64,000 nt of DNA from NCBI GenBank assembly GCA_900545535.1, contig UQZN01000012.1, positions 30,244 through 94,243 on the forward strand, given 5' to 3'. The notes beneath the pieces were generated by a model, which saw only the letters and a list, made by a program, of their open reading frames with translations, was not told the origin of the DNA and made no database searches. Position 1 is the stretch's first letter; each line of letters starts with the position of its first letter. The DNA is from an uncultured Phascolarctobacterium sp. Lineage in GTDB: Bacteria; Bacillota; Negativicutes; Acidaminococcales; Acidaminococcaceae. This document shows positions 33,944 through 43,238 of this stretch, piece after piece. A program made the position numbers and the translations under genes.

Positions 33944-34864
33944 TCACACCTTCTCAGTCGTTTTTTCGCCCAAAAGGCCCGTAGGTTTATAAAACAGGAT
34001 CACGATCAGTACGATAAAGGCAAAGGCATCGCGGTAACCGGACAACTGCGGGAAAAAAGCAACGATCAGGATCTCGCCCAGGCCCAGGATAAAACCGCCC
34101 AGAACTGCGCCCTTGATATTGCCAATGCCGCCGATAACAGCCGCTATAAAGCACTTCAAGCCCGGCATGACGCCCATCATCGGAGTAATACCGGGGTAAC
34201 GGATCCCCCACATAATGGCGCCGATAGCCGCCAAAGAGGAACCGATGATAAAGGTGATCGAAATTATTTTATCAATATCGACGCCCATAACGCGTGCGAT
34301 CTCATAGTCTTTGGAAACTGCACGCATAGCCATACCGGTTTTAGTATGATTGACGATGTGCAGCAGCACAACAAGGCTGATAATAGTAATAACGGGAATG
34401 ACCAGACAGATAGCCTGGATCTGGATCCCGCCGACAGAAATATTCTGCGATAAAAGTTCAATATTTGGAAAACGCATCGGACGGCCGCTGAACAGGTAAT
34501 TGGCCAGGTTTTCCAATAAAAACGAAGCGCCGATAGCAGAAATAAGCACAGAATTTTTCGGTGCGTCACGCAAAGGACGATAAGCCGTCCGTTCGATAAC
34601 TACGCCTAAAATCGCCGTGGCAATAATGACCCCGATAAAAGTAATATACCAGGGAATGTGAAAAACGGTAATACCGAAAAAGGCAAAATAACATGCCATC
34701 ATAACGATATCGCCGTGTGCAAAGTTTATCATCAATAAAATGCCGTAAACCATCGTATAGCCGATGGCGATCAAAGCATACAGACTGCCGAGAGATATGC
34801 CGTTAGCCAAATGCTGCGCAAGGCTCTCACCCGACATATTCGCGATCGCTTGGAAAAATTCCAT
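33944..34864 (-). CDS. livH: Branched-chain amino acid ABC transporter permease LivH
   Basis: A 306-residue permease with about eight transmembrane helices. LivH marks: NGISLGSLYALIAIGYTMVYG (as NGISLGSLYALIAIG), INFAHGDIVMM (about 46-56), AYRPLR (about 92-97), KDYEIARVMGVD (about 183-194) and GGIGNIKGAVLGG (about 245-257). The ATG at 34864 has GAGGTG upstream; the frame extends by seven codons without an SD. Separated from livJ by a 95-nt gap with a hairpin. Confidence 0.95.
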   Translation of the reverse strand: MEFFQAIANMSGESLAQHLANGISLGSLYALIAIGYTMVYGILLMINFAHGDIVMMACYFAFFGITVFHIPWYITFIGVIIATAILGVVIERTAYRPLRDAPKNSVLISAIGASFLLENLANYLFSGRPMRFPNIELLSQNISVGGIQIQAICLVIPVITIISLVVLLHIVNHTKTGMAMRAVSKDYEIARVMGVDIDKIISITFIIGSSLAAIGAIMWGIRYPGITPMMGVMPGLKCFIAAVIGGIGNIKGAVLGGFILGLGEILIVAFFPQLSGYRDAFAFIVLIVILFYKPTGLLGEKTTEKV

Positions 34865-34891
34865 GAAAAACACCTCATGACACAAAAGAAT

Positions 34892-34920
34892 TGCTCCCTT
34901 CCCTTAAGGAGAAGGGAGCA
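34892..34920 (-). terminator. Partial terminator between livJ and livH
   Basis: A 10-bp stem (34892-34901 with 34911-34920) and a weak T-tail on the minus strand. Such a hairpin would let the binding protein be made in excess over the permeases. Confidence 0.65.
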
Positions 34921-34958
34921 CTAACAGAAAGAAAAAGGGTTATGAAAGAACCAATAAA

Positions 34959-36119
34959 TTATTTAGCTTCTACGAAATCGAGGAAGGTAAATTTACCGTC
35001 TTTAACGGTTTTGATCACAGCGCCTTTGATCGGGTCGCCGTTTTTATCAAGCGTGGTCATACCAGTGACACATTCCAGATCTTTAGTAGCTGCGATAGCG
35101 TCACGGATCTTGACAGTATCGGTGGAGCCTGCGCGTTTGATGCCGTCAACAGCGATCAGATAAGCGTCATAAGCCATTGCGGTCAATGCGGAAGGTTCGC
35201 CTTTATACTCTTTTACATATTCATCCAGGAATTTTTTAGCTTCCGGAGTGGTTGCTTTTTCACGGTCGAAAGCGGTAGAAAGAGCTACGCCTTCAACATC
35301 TTTACCGCCGACATCGATGAATTCCTGAGTTTCCCAGGTATCGCCGCCCATAAAGGGAGCTTCGATGCCAAGCTGACGTGCCTGTTTTACCAGCAGTGCA
35401 GATTCGGTAAAGTTACCCGGTGCAAAGATAGCATCAGGATTTTTAGCTTTGATATTAGTAAGGATAGCACTGAAATCTTTATCGCCGGTTTGATAGTTGG
35501 CGATCTCAACGATGCTGTTTTCATCACCGGTAAGTTTTATAAAAGCTTCTTTGAAGAATTTTGCCAGTCCGACTGCATAGTCGTTGGAAACTTCCTGTAC
35601 GATGGCAACTTTTTTAGCGCCCTGTTTGAAAGCATAGTTAGCCATAACTGTGCCCTGGAACGGATCAATAAAGCAGGCACGGAAATAATAATCGTTGTTG
35701 GCAGTTACCTGCGGATTGGTGCAGCTGGTACCAACAGCCGGTACCTTGCTGTCTTTGACGATATTGCCTGCCGCCATGGACAGGGAAGAGCCATAAGAGC
35801 CTACGATAACGCTGACCTTATCTTTTTCGATGAGACGGGCGGCAACGGAAGCAGCTTCCGCTTTATCGGATTTGTTATCAGCCACAACGAGCTCGATCTT
35901 TTTGCCTAAAACTTCAGGATGCAGCTTATTAGCAAGCTTGATGCCGCGGAGCTCCAGTTCGCCGCCGGCTGCATTATCGCCTGTCAACGGCAGGAAAACG
36001 CCGACTTTGATCACGTCAGAGGCTTTCGCCGCTTCCTTTTTCTCGCCGCCGCAGCCTGCTACCAAACTCATTGCTACTGCCGAAGCCAGCAGCGCTGATA
36101 ATAATTTTTTCATTTTCAA
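34959..36119 (-). CDS. livJ: Branched-chain amino acid ABC transporter substrate-binding lipoprotein
   Basis: A 386-residue type I periplasmic binding protein. Signal peptide with lipobox LVAGC (Cys23); mature protein starts CGGEKKE. Peripla_BP_6 features include GVFLPLTGDNAAGG, VIVGSYGSS (about 115-123) and AMAYDAYLIAV near residue 325. The TTG at 36119 lies 9 nt after AAGGGAC; an ATG two codons later (36113) is the alternative. It opens the liv operon behind a good promoter. The natural ligand may be a branched-chain or other amino acid. Confidence 0.95.
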   Translation of the reverse strand: MKMKKLLSALLASAVAMSLVAGCGGEKKEAAKASDVIKVGVFLPLTGDNAAGGELELRGIKLANKLHPEVLGKKIELVVADNKSDKAEAASVAARLIEKDKVSVIVGSYGSSLSMAAGNIVKDSKVPAVGTSCTNPQVTANNDYYFRACFIDPFQGTVMANYAFKQGAKKVAIVQEVSNDYAVGLAKFFKEAFIKLTGDENSIVEIANYQTGDKDFSAILTNIKAKNPDAIFAPGNFTESALLVKQARQLGIEAPFMGGDTWETQEFIDVGGKDVEGVALSTAFDREKATTPEAKKFLDEYVKEYKGEPSALTAMAYDAYLIAVDGIKRAGSTDTVKIRDAIAATKDLECVTGMTTLDKNGDPIKGAVIKTVKDGKFTFLDFVEAK

Positions 36120-36174
36120 TGTAATCTGTCCCTTCTTTACTGTTTGCACAGCTTTTTCCCCTTAACTGTAAATG

Positions 36175-36203
36175 ATTATAACACCAAAGCACGAATGTGA
36201 CAA
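36175..36203 (-). promoter_or_regulatory. Promoter of the liv operon
   Basis: -35 TTGTCA (36198-36203), 17-nt spacer, -10 TATAAT (36175-36180) on the minus strand, 56 nt before the livJ start. Confidence 0.78.
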
Positions 36204-36494
36204 TATTACCGTTTCTTCACATTTTCTTTACAGTTTTATGGCATACTTTTTGGCATTTTAACATTTTTGTAAGAATATTGTTGTTTTAAAGTGCTGGAAG
36301 ATCACTGTTTTGTCCTTTTTAAAAGGACTTTTGCGAAAACAGCAACGCAGCAAGTCCACCTCTCACGTACACTGCTGTCAGAGATTTTCTTGCTGCGTGA
36401 TTTTGTATACAATATACTTTGTATATTTTTTTACATATACATCTGTTATTGCGTTTTTACCGCAGGCTCAGATTTTCAGGCTCCTGCCAGAAAC
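36204..36494. other. Non-coding region between metH and the liv promoter, with hairpins
   Basis: Holds a self-complementary GTCC-T/A-GGAC hairpin (36312-36328) with T-rich flanks and a larger stem of 10 perfect base pairs (36345-36354 with 36389-36398) around a 34-nt loop, then a GCAGG/CCTGC hairpin just after the metH stop. One of these probably ends metH transcription. No ORF of note and no recognised riboswitch. Confidence 0.5.
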
Positions 36495-38861
36495 TTATTT
36501 TGCCAGAGCCTCATTCACATAGCCCACTGCACTGACAGCGTTAGGCGCATAGTGATCGGCACCAATACTGTCAGCATACTCCTGCGTTAAAACAGCACCG
36601 CCAACGACGATGCGGCAGTCGCAGACATCCCGTAAAGCTCTGATCGTCGCCTCCATCGCACCGACCGTAGTCGTCATTAAAGCTGACAGGCCAACGACAT
36701 GCGCCTTATGTTCCAGCGTAGCCGCTACAACCGCTTCTATAGCCACGTCTTTCCCCAGATCGATGACATTATAGCCATAATTTTCCAGCAGCACCTTCAC
36801 GATATTTTTACCGATATCGTGGATATCGCCTTTGACTGTCGCAAGGACGACAGCCTCGCCTTTGGCTGCTGCGCCGCCGTCAGCCATCCGGTCGCGGATC
36901 ACGTCGAAAGCGGCCTTAGCCGCGTCAGCACTCATCAACAGCTGCGGCAGGAACATTTCTTTTTTCTCAAAGCCATTACCGACGAAATCTAAAGCAGGGA
37001 TCATCTGGGTATTGATAATATCCAGCGGTTTTTCTGTTTCCAGCAGTTTTGTCACCGCCAACCGGCTCTGCTCCTGCAGGCCTTTGACGATCGCGTCATG
37101 CAGCGTATATTCGCTGACTTTTGCCGCCGGCACCTGCGCGCCCGCATCGGCAAAACGCCTGACATAAGCTTTACAGCCGGCATCCAGCCCTTTTAAAGCC
37201 CTGTAAGCGTAATAAGTGTCCAGCATCGCCCTGCTTTGCGGATTGATGATCGCACAGGACAGCCCTGCTTCCATTGCCAGCGCCAAAAATGTGCTGTTGA
37301 CGGCATCACGCAGCGGCAGTCCAAAAGAAATATTCGACACGCCCATGATCGTTTTGACCTGCTGAGCCGCCAATGCGCGGATCACTTCCAGATCGACCGC
37401 AGCATTATCAGGCCCCGTGCTGATAGTCAGCGCCAGCGGGTCGATAATGATATTACGTTTTTCGATGCCGTATTCTGCCGCACGGGCAAGTATTTTTTCA
37501 GCCACGGCCAGACGTCCAGCCGCTGTTGCAGGGATCCCGGCATCGTCTAAGGCCAGTCCGACTACTACCGCGCCGTATTTTTTAGCCAGCGGCAACACCT
37601 GCGCTAAAGCTTCTTCCTTCCCGCTGACAGAATTTAACAGCGGTTTGCCGTTATATAAACGCAGCGCCCGTTCCATCGTCGCATAATCAGAAGTATCGAT
37701 CTGCAGCGGCGCTGAAGTAACAGCCTGCAAAGCCAGCACAGTTTTCGCCGCTGCAGCAGCTTCGTCAATACCAGGCACGCCTACATTGACATCTAAAATA
37801 TGCGCGTCATTTTCCAGCTGTTCCAACCCCAGACGGCAAATATAATCCAGATCGCCGTCCAAAATAGCCTGTTTTAGCCGCGGCTTACCTGTAGGATTGA
37901 TCCGTTCGCCTATCAGCACCGGCTCCCCGCCGATAACGACTGCTTTGCCATAAGAAGAAACCACTGTCAACTCACAGGCGCGGCGGCCGCCAGGCTGCAG
38001 TCCGCGGCATTTTTCGATCAGCGCCCTGATGTGCGCGGGCGTAGTCCCGCAGCAGCCGCCAGCTACAGAGATACCCAGCGGTATCATTTCCTGCATCATC
38101 CGGGCAAATTCTTCCGGCCCGACGTCAAAAACAGTTTTGCCGTCACGCTGCATCGGCAAGCCGGCATTGGGATTCAATACGATCGGCAGTGAACAGGCTT
38201 CCAGAAGCTGCGGCAGCAGCCTGCGCATCTGTTTGGGGCCCAGACCGCAGTTAAAGCCTACGACATCCGCACCCAGCCCTTCCACCATTGCTACGGCACT
38301 CAAAACGTCCGCCCCGGTCAGCAGCTTACCGTCTTCATCAAAAGTCAAAGTAACGATCACCGGCAGATCGCTGTTTTCTTTAGCCGCCAATAGTGCGGCT
38401 TTGATCTCATAGGTATCGCTCATGGTTTCGATCAAAATCAGATCAGCGCCGTGCCTGGCGCCACTGCGCACCACTTCCCCATAAATATCCACAGCTTCTT
38501 CAAATGGCAGATCACCGTAAGGCGCCAGTAATTTCCCGGTCGGGCCCAGATTCAAAGCCACAAAAGCTTTCTCTCTTCCTGCGCAGGCAGCCCGCCCTAT
38601 TTTTAAAGCCGCTGCCACGACCTCGTCAACAGTGATATCCATATCTTTGAATTTGAGACGGTTCGCCCCAAAGGTATTACTTTTTATGATATTCGAACCG
38701 CTGTCCAGGTACGCTTCATGTACCGACTGTACCTTATCAGCATGCGTAAAATTCCACAGCTCAGGCAGCTCGCCTGGCTGCAGACCCAGCGCCTGCAGCA
38801 TCGTCCCGGTCGCACCGTCAAAAAATAATAACTCCCTGCCTAATAAATCCCTGAAACCCAT
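36495..38861 (-). CDS. metH: Cobalamin-dependent methionine synthase, short form without reactivation domain
   Basis: A 788-residue enzyme that moves the methyl of methyl-tetrahydrofolate to homocysteine through cobalamin. Homocysteine domain (1-290) with zinc cysteines in FNCGLGP (about 203) and AGGCCGTTP (about 268-269); pterin-binding domain (about 310-550) with GERINPTGKPRLK; B12 cap (about 565-650) and cobalamin Rossmann domain with the histidine ligand in VKGDIHDIGKN (about 666-676). The AdoMet-binding reactivation domain of E. coli MetH is absent and is encoded by the gene just upstream. Third gene of metF-activation-metH. Confidence 0.97.
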   Translation of the reverse strand: MGFRDLLGRELLFFDGATGTMLQALGLQPGELPELWNFTHADKVQSVHEAYLDSGSNIIKSNTFGANRLKFKDMDITVDEVVAAALKIGRAACAGREKAFVALNLGPTGKLLAPYGDLPFEEAVDIYGEVVRSGARHGADLILIETMSDTYEIKAALLAAKENSDLPVIVTLTFDEDGKLLTGADVLSAVAMVEGLGADVVGFNCGLGPKQMRRLLPQLLEACSLPIVLNPNAGLPMQRDGKTVFDVGPEEFARMMQEMIPLGISVAGGCCGTTPAHIRALIEKCRGLQPGGRRACELTVVSSYGKAVVIGGEPVLIGERINPTGKPRLKQAILDGDLDYICRLGLEQLENDAHILDVNVGVPGIDEAAAAAKTVLALQAVTSAPLQIDTSDYATMERALRLYNGKPLLNSVSGKEEALAQVLPLAKKYGAVVVGLALDDAGIPATAAGRLAVAEKILARAAEYGIEKRNIIIDPLALTISTGPDNAAVDLEVIRALAAQQVKTIMGVSNISFGLPLRDAVNSTFLALAMEAGLSCAIINPQSRAMLDTYYAYRALKGLDAGCKAYVRRFADAGAQVPAAKVSEYTLHDAIVKGLQEQSRLAVTKLLETEKPLDIINTQMIPALDFVGNGFEKKEMFLPQLLMSADAAKAAFDVIRDRMADGGAAAKGEAVVLATVKGDIHDIGKNIVKVLLENYGYNVIDLGKDVAIEAVVAATLEHKAHVVGLSALMTTTVGAMEATIRALRDVCDCRIVVGGAVLTQEYADSIGADHYAPNAVSAVGYVNEALAK

Positions 38862-38865
38862 GCTT

Positions 38866-39498
38866 TCATTCCTTTCTAAATTCGCACTCTTGATTAAGGC
38901 ACGCCGCGCATTTACTGCTATTACAAACAGTATCTTCTGTCAGGCCTATGACCGCAGTCACCGATTTTACCGGCGTCAGCATATAGCCGTCGGTCAAAGT
39001 CAGCCCGATACTTTTAACGCAATCCAGAAAGGCCAGCAGCAGCTGCTGGTCCTCCAGCCGCCAGTCGCCATATCCCGGCGAAAACCGCGGTTTTAAATGC
39101 AGGCCAGCAGCCGCAGCCGCTATCTCTGCTTCCGTTTCATCACAATAGCTTTCGATCAAAGCGGCACATACTGCCTGCGCCGCAGCCGCCTGCGCTACAT
39201 TGGTCAATGCCAGGCGCCGCAGAACGATATCGGCATTGCTGCCCAACGTCGCCGCCAGAACGGCAAGTTTTTTACACCCCTGCAGATGCGCTGCCAAATT
39301 TTTACTTTCAAAACGCATACCATTCGCCACTAAGGTTACGCCCCCGGCATCGACACTGCAGCCGCAAATACGCCAGCAGCTTTTAGGCCGCACCTCGTTG
39401 CGCAGCTGCAGATAAGCCAGATCTGCCAGAACTCCGGCATCACGGTCATCTTTTTTGGCACCCATATATCTCACTGCTTCAGCTCTGACATATTTCAT
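38866..39498 (-). CDS. Stand-alone MetH reactivation-domain protein
   Basis: A 210-residue protein equivalent to the C-terminal reductive activation domain of E. coli MetH, which binds AdoMet and remethylates oxidised cobalamin. The RFSPGYGDW motif (about 155-163) corresponds to the AdoMet-binding RxxPGY loop. The tail carries CNSSKCAACLNQEC, four cysteines that might hold a metal or Fe-S centre, absent in the E. coli domain. It overlaps metF by 4 nt (ATGA) and lies 4 nt before metH, fitting a split methionine synthase. Confidence 0.9.
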   Translation of the reverse strand: MKYVRAEAVRYMGAKKDDRDAGVLADLAYLQLRNEVRPKSCWRICGCSVDAGGVTLVANGMRFESKNLAAHLQGCKKLAVLAATLGSNADIVLRRLALTNVAQAAAAQAVCAALIESYCDETEAEIAAAAAGLHLKPRFSPGYGDWRLEDQQLLLAFLDCVKSIGLTLTDGYMLTPVKSVTAVIGLTEDTVCNSSKCAACLNQECEFRKE

Positions 39499-40346
39499 TT
39501 AACTATCTCCGACAAATTTTTCATGATCCCGCCAATGATCTCCGGCCGGTTCATCGTATAAACATGGATATTTTTCAGCCCGTTGGCGATCAGATCAACG
39601 ATCTGCCCCGTAGCATAAGCTATCCCGGCCTGCTTCAATGCTTCGGGATCATCGGCAAACTTCTCAACGATAGCCCGGTAATTTGGAGGCAGCTTCGTAC
39701 CGCTCAATTCGCAGATACGGTTGATCTGTCTGGCATTTGTCACCGGCATGATACCAGCCACTACCGGAACATCGATCCCATGCCGCAGCAATCTGTACAT
39801 ATAATTATAAATAATATTATTATCAAACACCATCTGCGTTACCAAAAAGTCACAGCCATTGTCGATCTTGCGCCGGGTATTAGCAATATCCCGATCCAGC
39901 GAACCAGCCTCAGGATGTCCTTCAGGATAACAGGCGCCGCCGATACAAAAATCACCCGACGCTTTGATTTTCCCCATCAGATCACTGGCATGGGCAAAAG
40001 CCCCGCTGTTGCCATTGACAGCGTCGCCACGCAGTGCCAGGACATTCTGTACCCCAGCCACACGCATCTGCGTCAAAACACCGTCGATCTTTACCTCATC
40101 GGCGTCGATACAGGTCAGATGCGCCAGCGCCGGACGGCCGCTGCTCTCTATTGCCCGGGCAATAGCCACAGTCTGACCCACCGACGTACCGCCGGCGCCG
40201 TAAGTAACGCTCATAAAATGCGGCCCTACCTCCGCGATCTCACTGACTATATTCAAAGCATTCTGCAGTTCTGTCCCCGCTTTCGGCGGGAACAGCTCGC
40301 AGGAAATACACACCTTTTCACTTTTTAATAAATCGACGATTTTCAT
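39495..40346 (-). CDS. metF: Methylenetetrahydrofolate reductase
   Basis: A 283-residue FAD-dependent TIM-barrel enzyme that reduces 5,10-methylene-THF to 5-methyl-THF, the methyl donor of MetH. Visible: catalytic Glu in SCELFPPK (about 20-25), MSVTYGAGG (about 45-53), HLTCIDAD (about 76-83), LALRGDA (about 102-108), FLVTQMVFDN (about 166-175) and GIMPV (about 196-200). No MetV-type partner gene lies beside it. It starts the metF-activation-metH operon; SD AAGGGG lies 9 nt upstream. No cobalamin or SAM riboswitch is visible in the 290 bp before it. Confidence 0.96.
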   Translation of the reverse strand: MKIVDLLKSEKVCISCELFPPKAGTELQNALNIVSEIAEVGPHFMSVTYGAGGTSVGQTVAIARAIESSGRPALAHLTCIDADEVKIDGVLTQMRVAGVQNVLALRGDAVNGNSGAFAHASDLMGKIKASGDFCIGGACYPEGHPEAGSLDRDIANTRRKIDNGCDFLVTQMVFDNNIIYNYMYRLLRHGIDVPVVAGIMPVTNARQINRICELSGTKLPPNYRAIVEKFADDPEALKQAGIAYATGQIVDLIANGLKNIHVYTMNRPEIIGGIMKNLSEIVK

Positions 40347-40638
40347 CAGCAGTTACCCCTTTTTCTCTATACGCATTTCTAATAATTCTAAACAAAAATC
40401 CCGACAAACGCAAATACTATTTAAACTTGGCAGCAAAACTCTTTCCATACCGCTACAGATGTTACAGAAAAACTTCCCTCACAACTTTTACATTGCAGAA
40501 AGCGGCTTTATTCTGCGCTGATCCCGTATCCATTCTATAATAAAAAATTTTTAAGCTGAAGTAAAAATATCTCGATTTAATTTTTTAAAATTCTTGCTTT
40601 ATACTTAATGTAAGAGAAAATATAAGGAGGTCAAAATT
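40347..40638. other. Divergent intergenic region of metF and the CoA-transferase gene
   Basis: 292 bp, AT-rich. On the plus strand TATACT (40600-40605) is a plausible -10 for the CoA-transferase gene, with a poor -35. On the minus strand TTGTCG-17-TATTAG is a weak metF promoter candidate. No structured leader recognised. Confidence 0.4.
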
Positions 40639-41844
40639 ATGAGCTTGCTGAGTGGTTATAAAGTTATCGATTTTACCAGTTTTGTTTCCGGGCCTACCTG
40701 TACCAGACTTTTAGCAGATTTAGGCGCAGAGGTCATCAGAATCGAAAAGCCCGACAAAAAAAAGGGCAGCGGCCCCTATTACGGCGGTGAACGAACCGTC
40801 GACCTCGGCTTGATGCGAGGTAAAAAAAGCGTAACCTTAAATGCCAAAGATCCTGAAGATTACAGTATTTTAATGAAACTGATCGCTACAGCCGACATTA
40901 TCGTGGAAAATTTCCGGCCCGGCGTTACCAAACGCATGGGCGTCTCTTATGATGACGTCATCAAAGTGAAACCGGATATTATTTATACCTCGATCTCAGG
41001 CTTTGGCCAGGTCAGTCCCTATCAAAACAGAGGCGCTTTTGACATCATAGCGGAGGCTATGAGCGGCTTTATGAGCATCACCGGCGAAAGAACAGGCAAG
41101 CCTGTACGCGCAGGCGCTTCTATCGCAGATATCTTCAGCGGCCTGGAAGCCGCCTACGGCACTGTCTGCATGCTGCTGCACCGCGAAAAGACCGGTAAAG
41201 GCAACCATCTTGATCTGGCGATGCTGGATACCATGTTCGCCGTCCTCAACAACCCTGTTACAGCCTATCTCAACGGCGGCGGCGTAGCCCAGCGTATCGG
41301 CAACGAGCATCCTCAGGATGTACCGTGGGACGATTTCCCGACAGCAGACGGGATCTTCGTCATTGCTTCTGCCAGAACCAACACCTTCGTTAAGATCTGT
41401 CAGGTACTTGGCTGCGAGCAATACAGCACCGACGCCCGTTTCTGCAACGACGACGTCAGGCTGCAGAATAAAGAAGCCTGTCACGAGATCATCAGAAGCT
41501 ACACCAGAAAATGGAAAACCAAAGATATCATCGACGCCTTCAACGAAGCCGGCATCCCCTGCGCAACGATCAATTCTATCGACGAAGCCTGTAATGACGA
41601 AAGCCTGCAGGCCCGCGGCATGATAGCTACCGTTACGCATAAGACAGGCGGTAAATACAAACTGCCAGGTTCACCGCTCAAATTTGCTCACGAGCCGGTC
41701 AAACTGGCCAAAGGCTCCCCGATCCTGGGTGAACATAATCGTGAGATCTTCAGTCGGCTTGGTCTCAGTAAAGAAGAAATCGACGCGCTCCTGTCCAAAC
41801 AGGCTAAAGTCCGCACTTTCTTCAAAGAATTTGAAATGGAATAA
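40639..41844 (+). CDS. CaiB/BaiF class III CoA-transferase
   Basis: A 401-residue CoA-transferase that swaps CoA between carboxylic acids. Family marks: DFTSFVSGPTCTRLLADLGAEVI (as SGPTCTRLLADLGAEV), VENFRPGVTKRMG (about 89-101), YTSISGFGQ (about 116-124), and the catalytic aspartate in LDLAMLD (Asp197), the counterpart of formyl-CoA transferase Asp169. SD AAGGAGG precedes ATG. It opens, in the opposite direction, the organic-acid cluster with two carriers and a carboxyltransferase, so it probably activates the imported acid. Substrates (succinate, malate-like, itaconate-like or others) cannot be chosen from sequence. Confidence 0.92.
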   Translation: MSLLSGYKVIDFTSFVSGPTCTRLLADLGAEVIRIEKPDKKKGSGPYYGGERTVDLGLMRGKKSVTLNAKDPEDYSILMKLIATADIIVENFRPGVTKRMGVSYDDVIKVKPDIIYTSISGFGQVSPYQNRGAFDIIAEAMSGFMSITGERTGKPVRAGASIADIFSGLEAAYGTVCMLLHREKTGKGNHLDLAMLDTMFAVLNNPVTAYLNGGGVAQRIGNEHPQDVPWDDFPTADGIFVIASARTNTFVKICQVLGCEQYSTDARFCNDDVRLQNKEACHEIIRSYTRKWKTKDIIDAFNEAGIPCATINSIDEACNDESLQARGMIATVTHKTGGKYKLPGSPLKFAHEPVKLAKGSPILGEHNREIFSRLGLSKEEIDALLSKQAKVRTFFKEFEME

Positions 41845-41869
41845 CCCGGCCACCTAAAAATACTGCAAT

Positions 41870-41899
41870 AAAAAACCAGAGCTTAAGCTCTGGTTTTTT
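41870..41899 (+). terminator. Terminator after the CoA-transferase gene
   Basis: A fully palindromic 15-bp stem (41870-41884 with 41885-41899) ending in six T on the plus strand. A-runs on the other side could also end the convergent ATPase gene. Confidence 0.9.
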
Positions 41900-41916
41900 C
41901 ATTTGCCCTGCCGCAG

Positions 41917-43206
41917 TCAATCTTCAGCAAACTCATAATCCTGCTTCAGCAGAAAATCAGGCAGATTGATAAATTTGACCGACGGTATTTGTTCCTCATA
42001 AAATCTGTTCATGGCAATGATGTATTTTTGATAACAATCAGGCACTGTTTGCAGATCCTGAATTTTTTTCTTCCAAATTTCTTCTTCCTTAAGATTGACG
42101 GCAATTTGGATACAGATCTTTCTCTCCTGACGGACGGCATAAAAATCGATCTCACAGTCGCCGTATTTGCCCCAGAACACAGTATAGCCCCTTCGCAGCA
42201 GTTCAAAATAAACGATAGTTTCCAGATTATGGCCTTTACCTGTATCGGAAAACAATAACAATGTATTGCGCACTCCCGTGTCGGCGATATAATAACGGCA
42301 TTCGTCTATCAGCATGGCTTCCTGCTGCAGATCATAGCAGTCCTCCGGATAAAAAATATAGGCTTTTTCCAACAGTTCCATATACAGGGCTACCTCTTTA
42401 TAAGCAAAGCTGTCGCTCTGATATTTGTTCAAAAAATGCTCGCTTATGATTTGGGGGCTTAATACTTTGCCGGTATTGCTGGCTACATAGCGGATGATCT
42501 TTTTCAGCGCCTGAATATTATCGATGCCCCTGTTGGTAAGGATATCCTTGACAACGACGCTGTTATAGACGCCTTCCAGATATGTGATGACCATACTTCT
42601 TTCCTGCGGCAGGAACGGGATCATCGGCAGTCCGCCAAAACGGATATACCGTTTGATGTCCAAAGCTATATTATTTTCCTGATCCAGGTCTTTTCTTAAG
42701 CTGCGCCGCAAAGAATTATACTGATGCTCTTCCCGCTGTTTTCGCTCTAAAACAAACAATAAATATTCCTGGAATGACAGCGGCAGGATTTTAATGATCA
42801 CATAGCGCCCTGATAACAAGGTTGCTATTTCCGAAGATAAAAGATTGGAATTAGACCCGGTCAAATAAATATCCGCCACACCTTCGGCATATAAACTGTC
42901 TATGGCTTTTTCCCAGCCTGGGATCATTTGGATCTCATCCAGCAGCAGATATGTCGGGCCGCTGGCAGGTATTTTAGCTTTTATAAGCTTATACATCTGC
43001 CTATAGTCCGTAATATCATCAAATTCCATCATTTCCAAGCTCATGCTGATGATATTTTCCGGATTTATGCCGGAGCTCAGCAGATAATCTTTATATAAAG
43101 CCATGATCGTGGACTTGCCGCAGCGCCGCATACCGGTAATGATTTTGATGACAGGCCTGTCTTTATAAGCAATCAACTGATCCAGATAGTTTTGTCTGAT
43201 GATCAT
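41917..43206 (-). CDS. AAA ATPase with DUF4143 (ExeA/HTH-less 'orphan' ATPase family)
   Basis: A 429-residue P-loop ATPase. Walker A GMRRCGKST (25-33), Walker B YLLLDEIQ (about 87-94), sensor LTGSNSNLLSSE (about 115-126); then a DUF4143 region (about 190-400) with YIRFGGLP and a restriction-endonuclease-like fold hint in EIDFYAV (about 366-372). This widespread family has no settled function and is thought to act on DNA or in stress. It interrupts the organic-acid cluster and looks independent of it: own SD, 32 nt after the ArsB-type gene. Confidence 0.88.
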   Translation of the reverse strand: MIIRQNYLDQLIAYKDRPVIKIITGMRRCGKSTIMALYKDYLLSSGINPENIISMSLEMMEFDDITDYRQMYKLIKAKIPASGPTYLLLDEIQMIPGWEKAIDSLYAEGVADIYLTGSNSNLLSSEIATLLSGRYVIIKILPLSFQEYLLFVLERKQREEHQYNSLRRSLRKDLDQENNIALDIKRYIRFGGLPMIPFLPQERSMVITYLEGVYNSVVVKDILTNRGIDNIQALKKIIRYVASNTGKVLSPQIISEHFLNKYQSDSFAYKEVALYMELLEKAYIFYPEDCYDLQQEAMLIDECRYYIADTGVRNTLLLFSDTGKGHNLETIVYFELLRRGYTVFWGKYGDCEIDFYAVRQERKICIQIAVNLKEEEIWKKKIQDLQTVPDCYQKYIIAMNRFYEEQIPSVKFINLPDFLLKQDYEFAED

Positions 43207-43238
43207 CTTTATCCCTCACCTTTTCGGTTATTTGTCTT

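Noticed and set aside
39564..40328. 254-codon open frame on the plus strand
   Set aside because: Antisense of metF with no ribosome site.
40347..40638. Cobalamin or SAM riboswitch before metF
   Set aside because: I looked for conserved B12-box and SAM-box cores and a leader terminator and found none.
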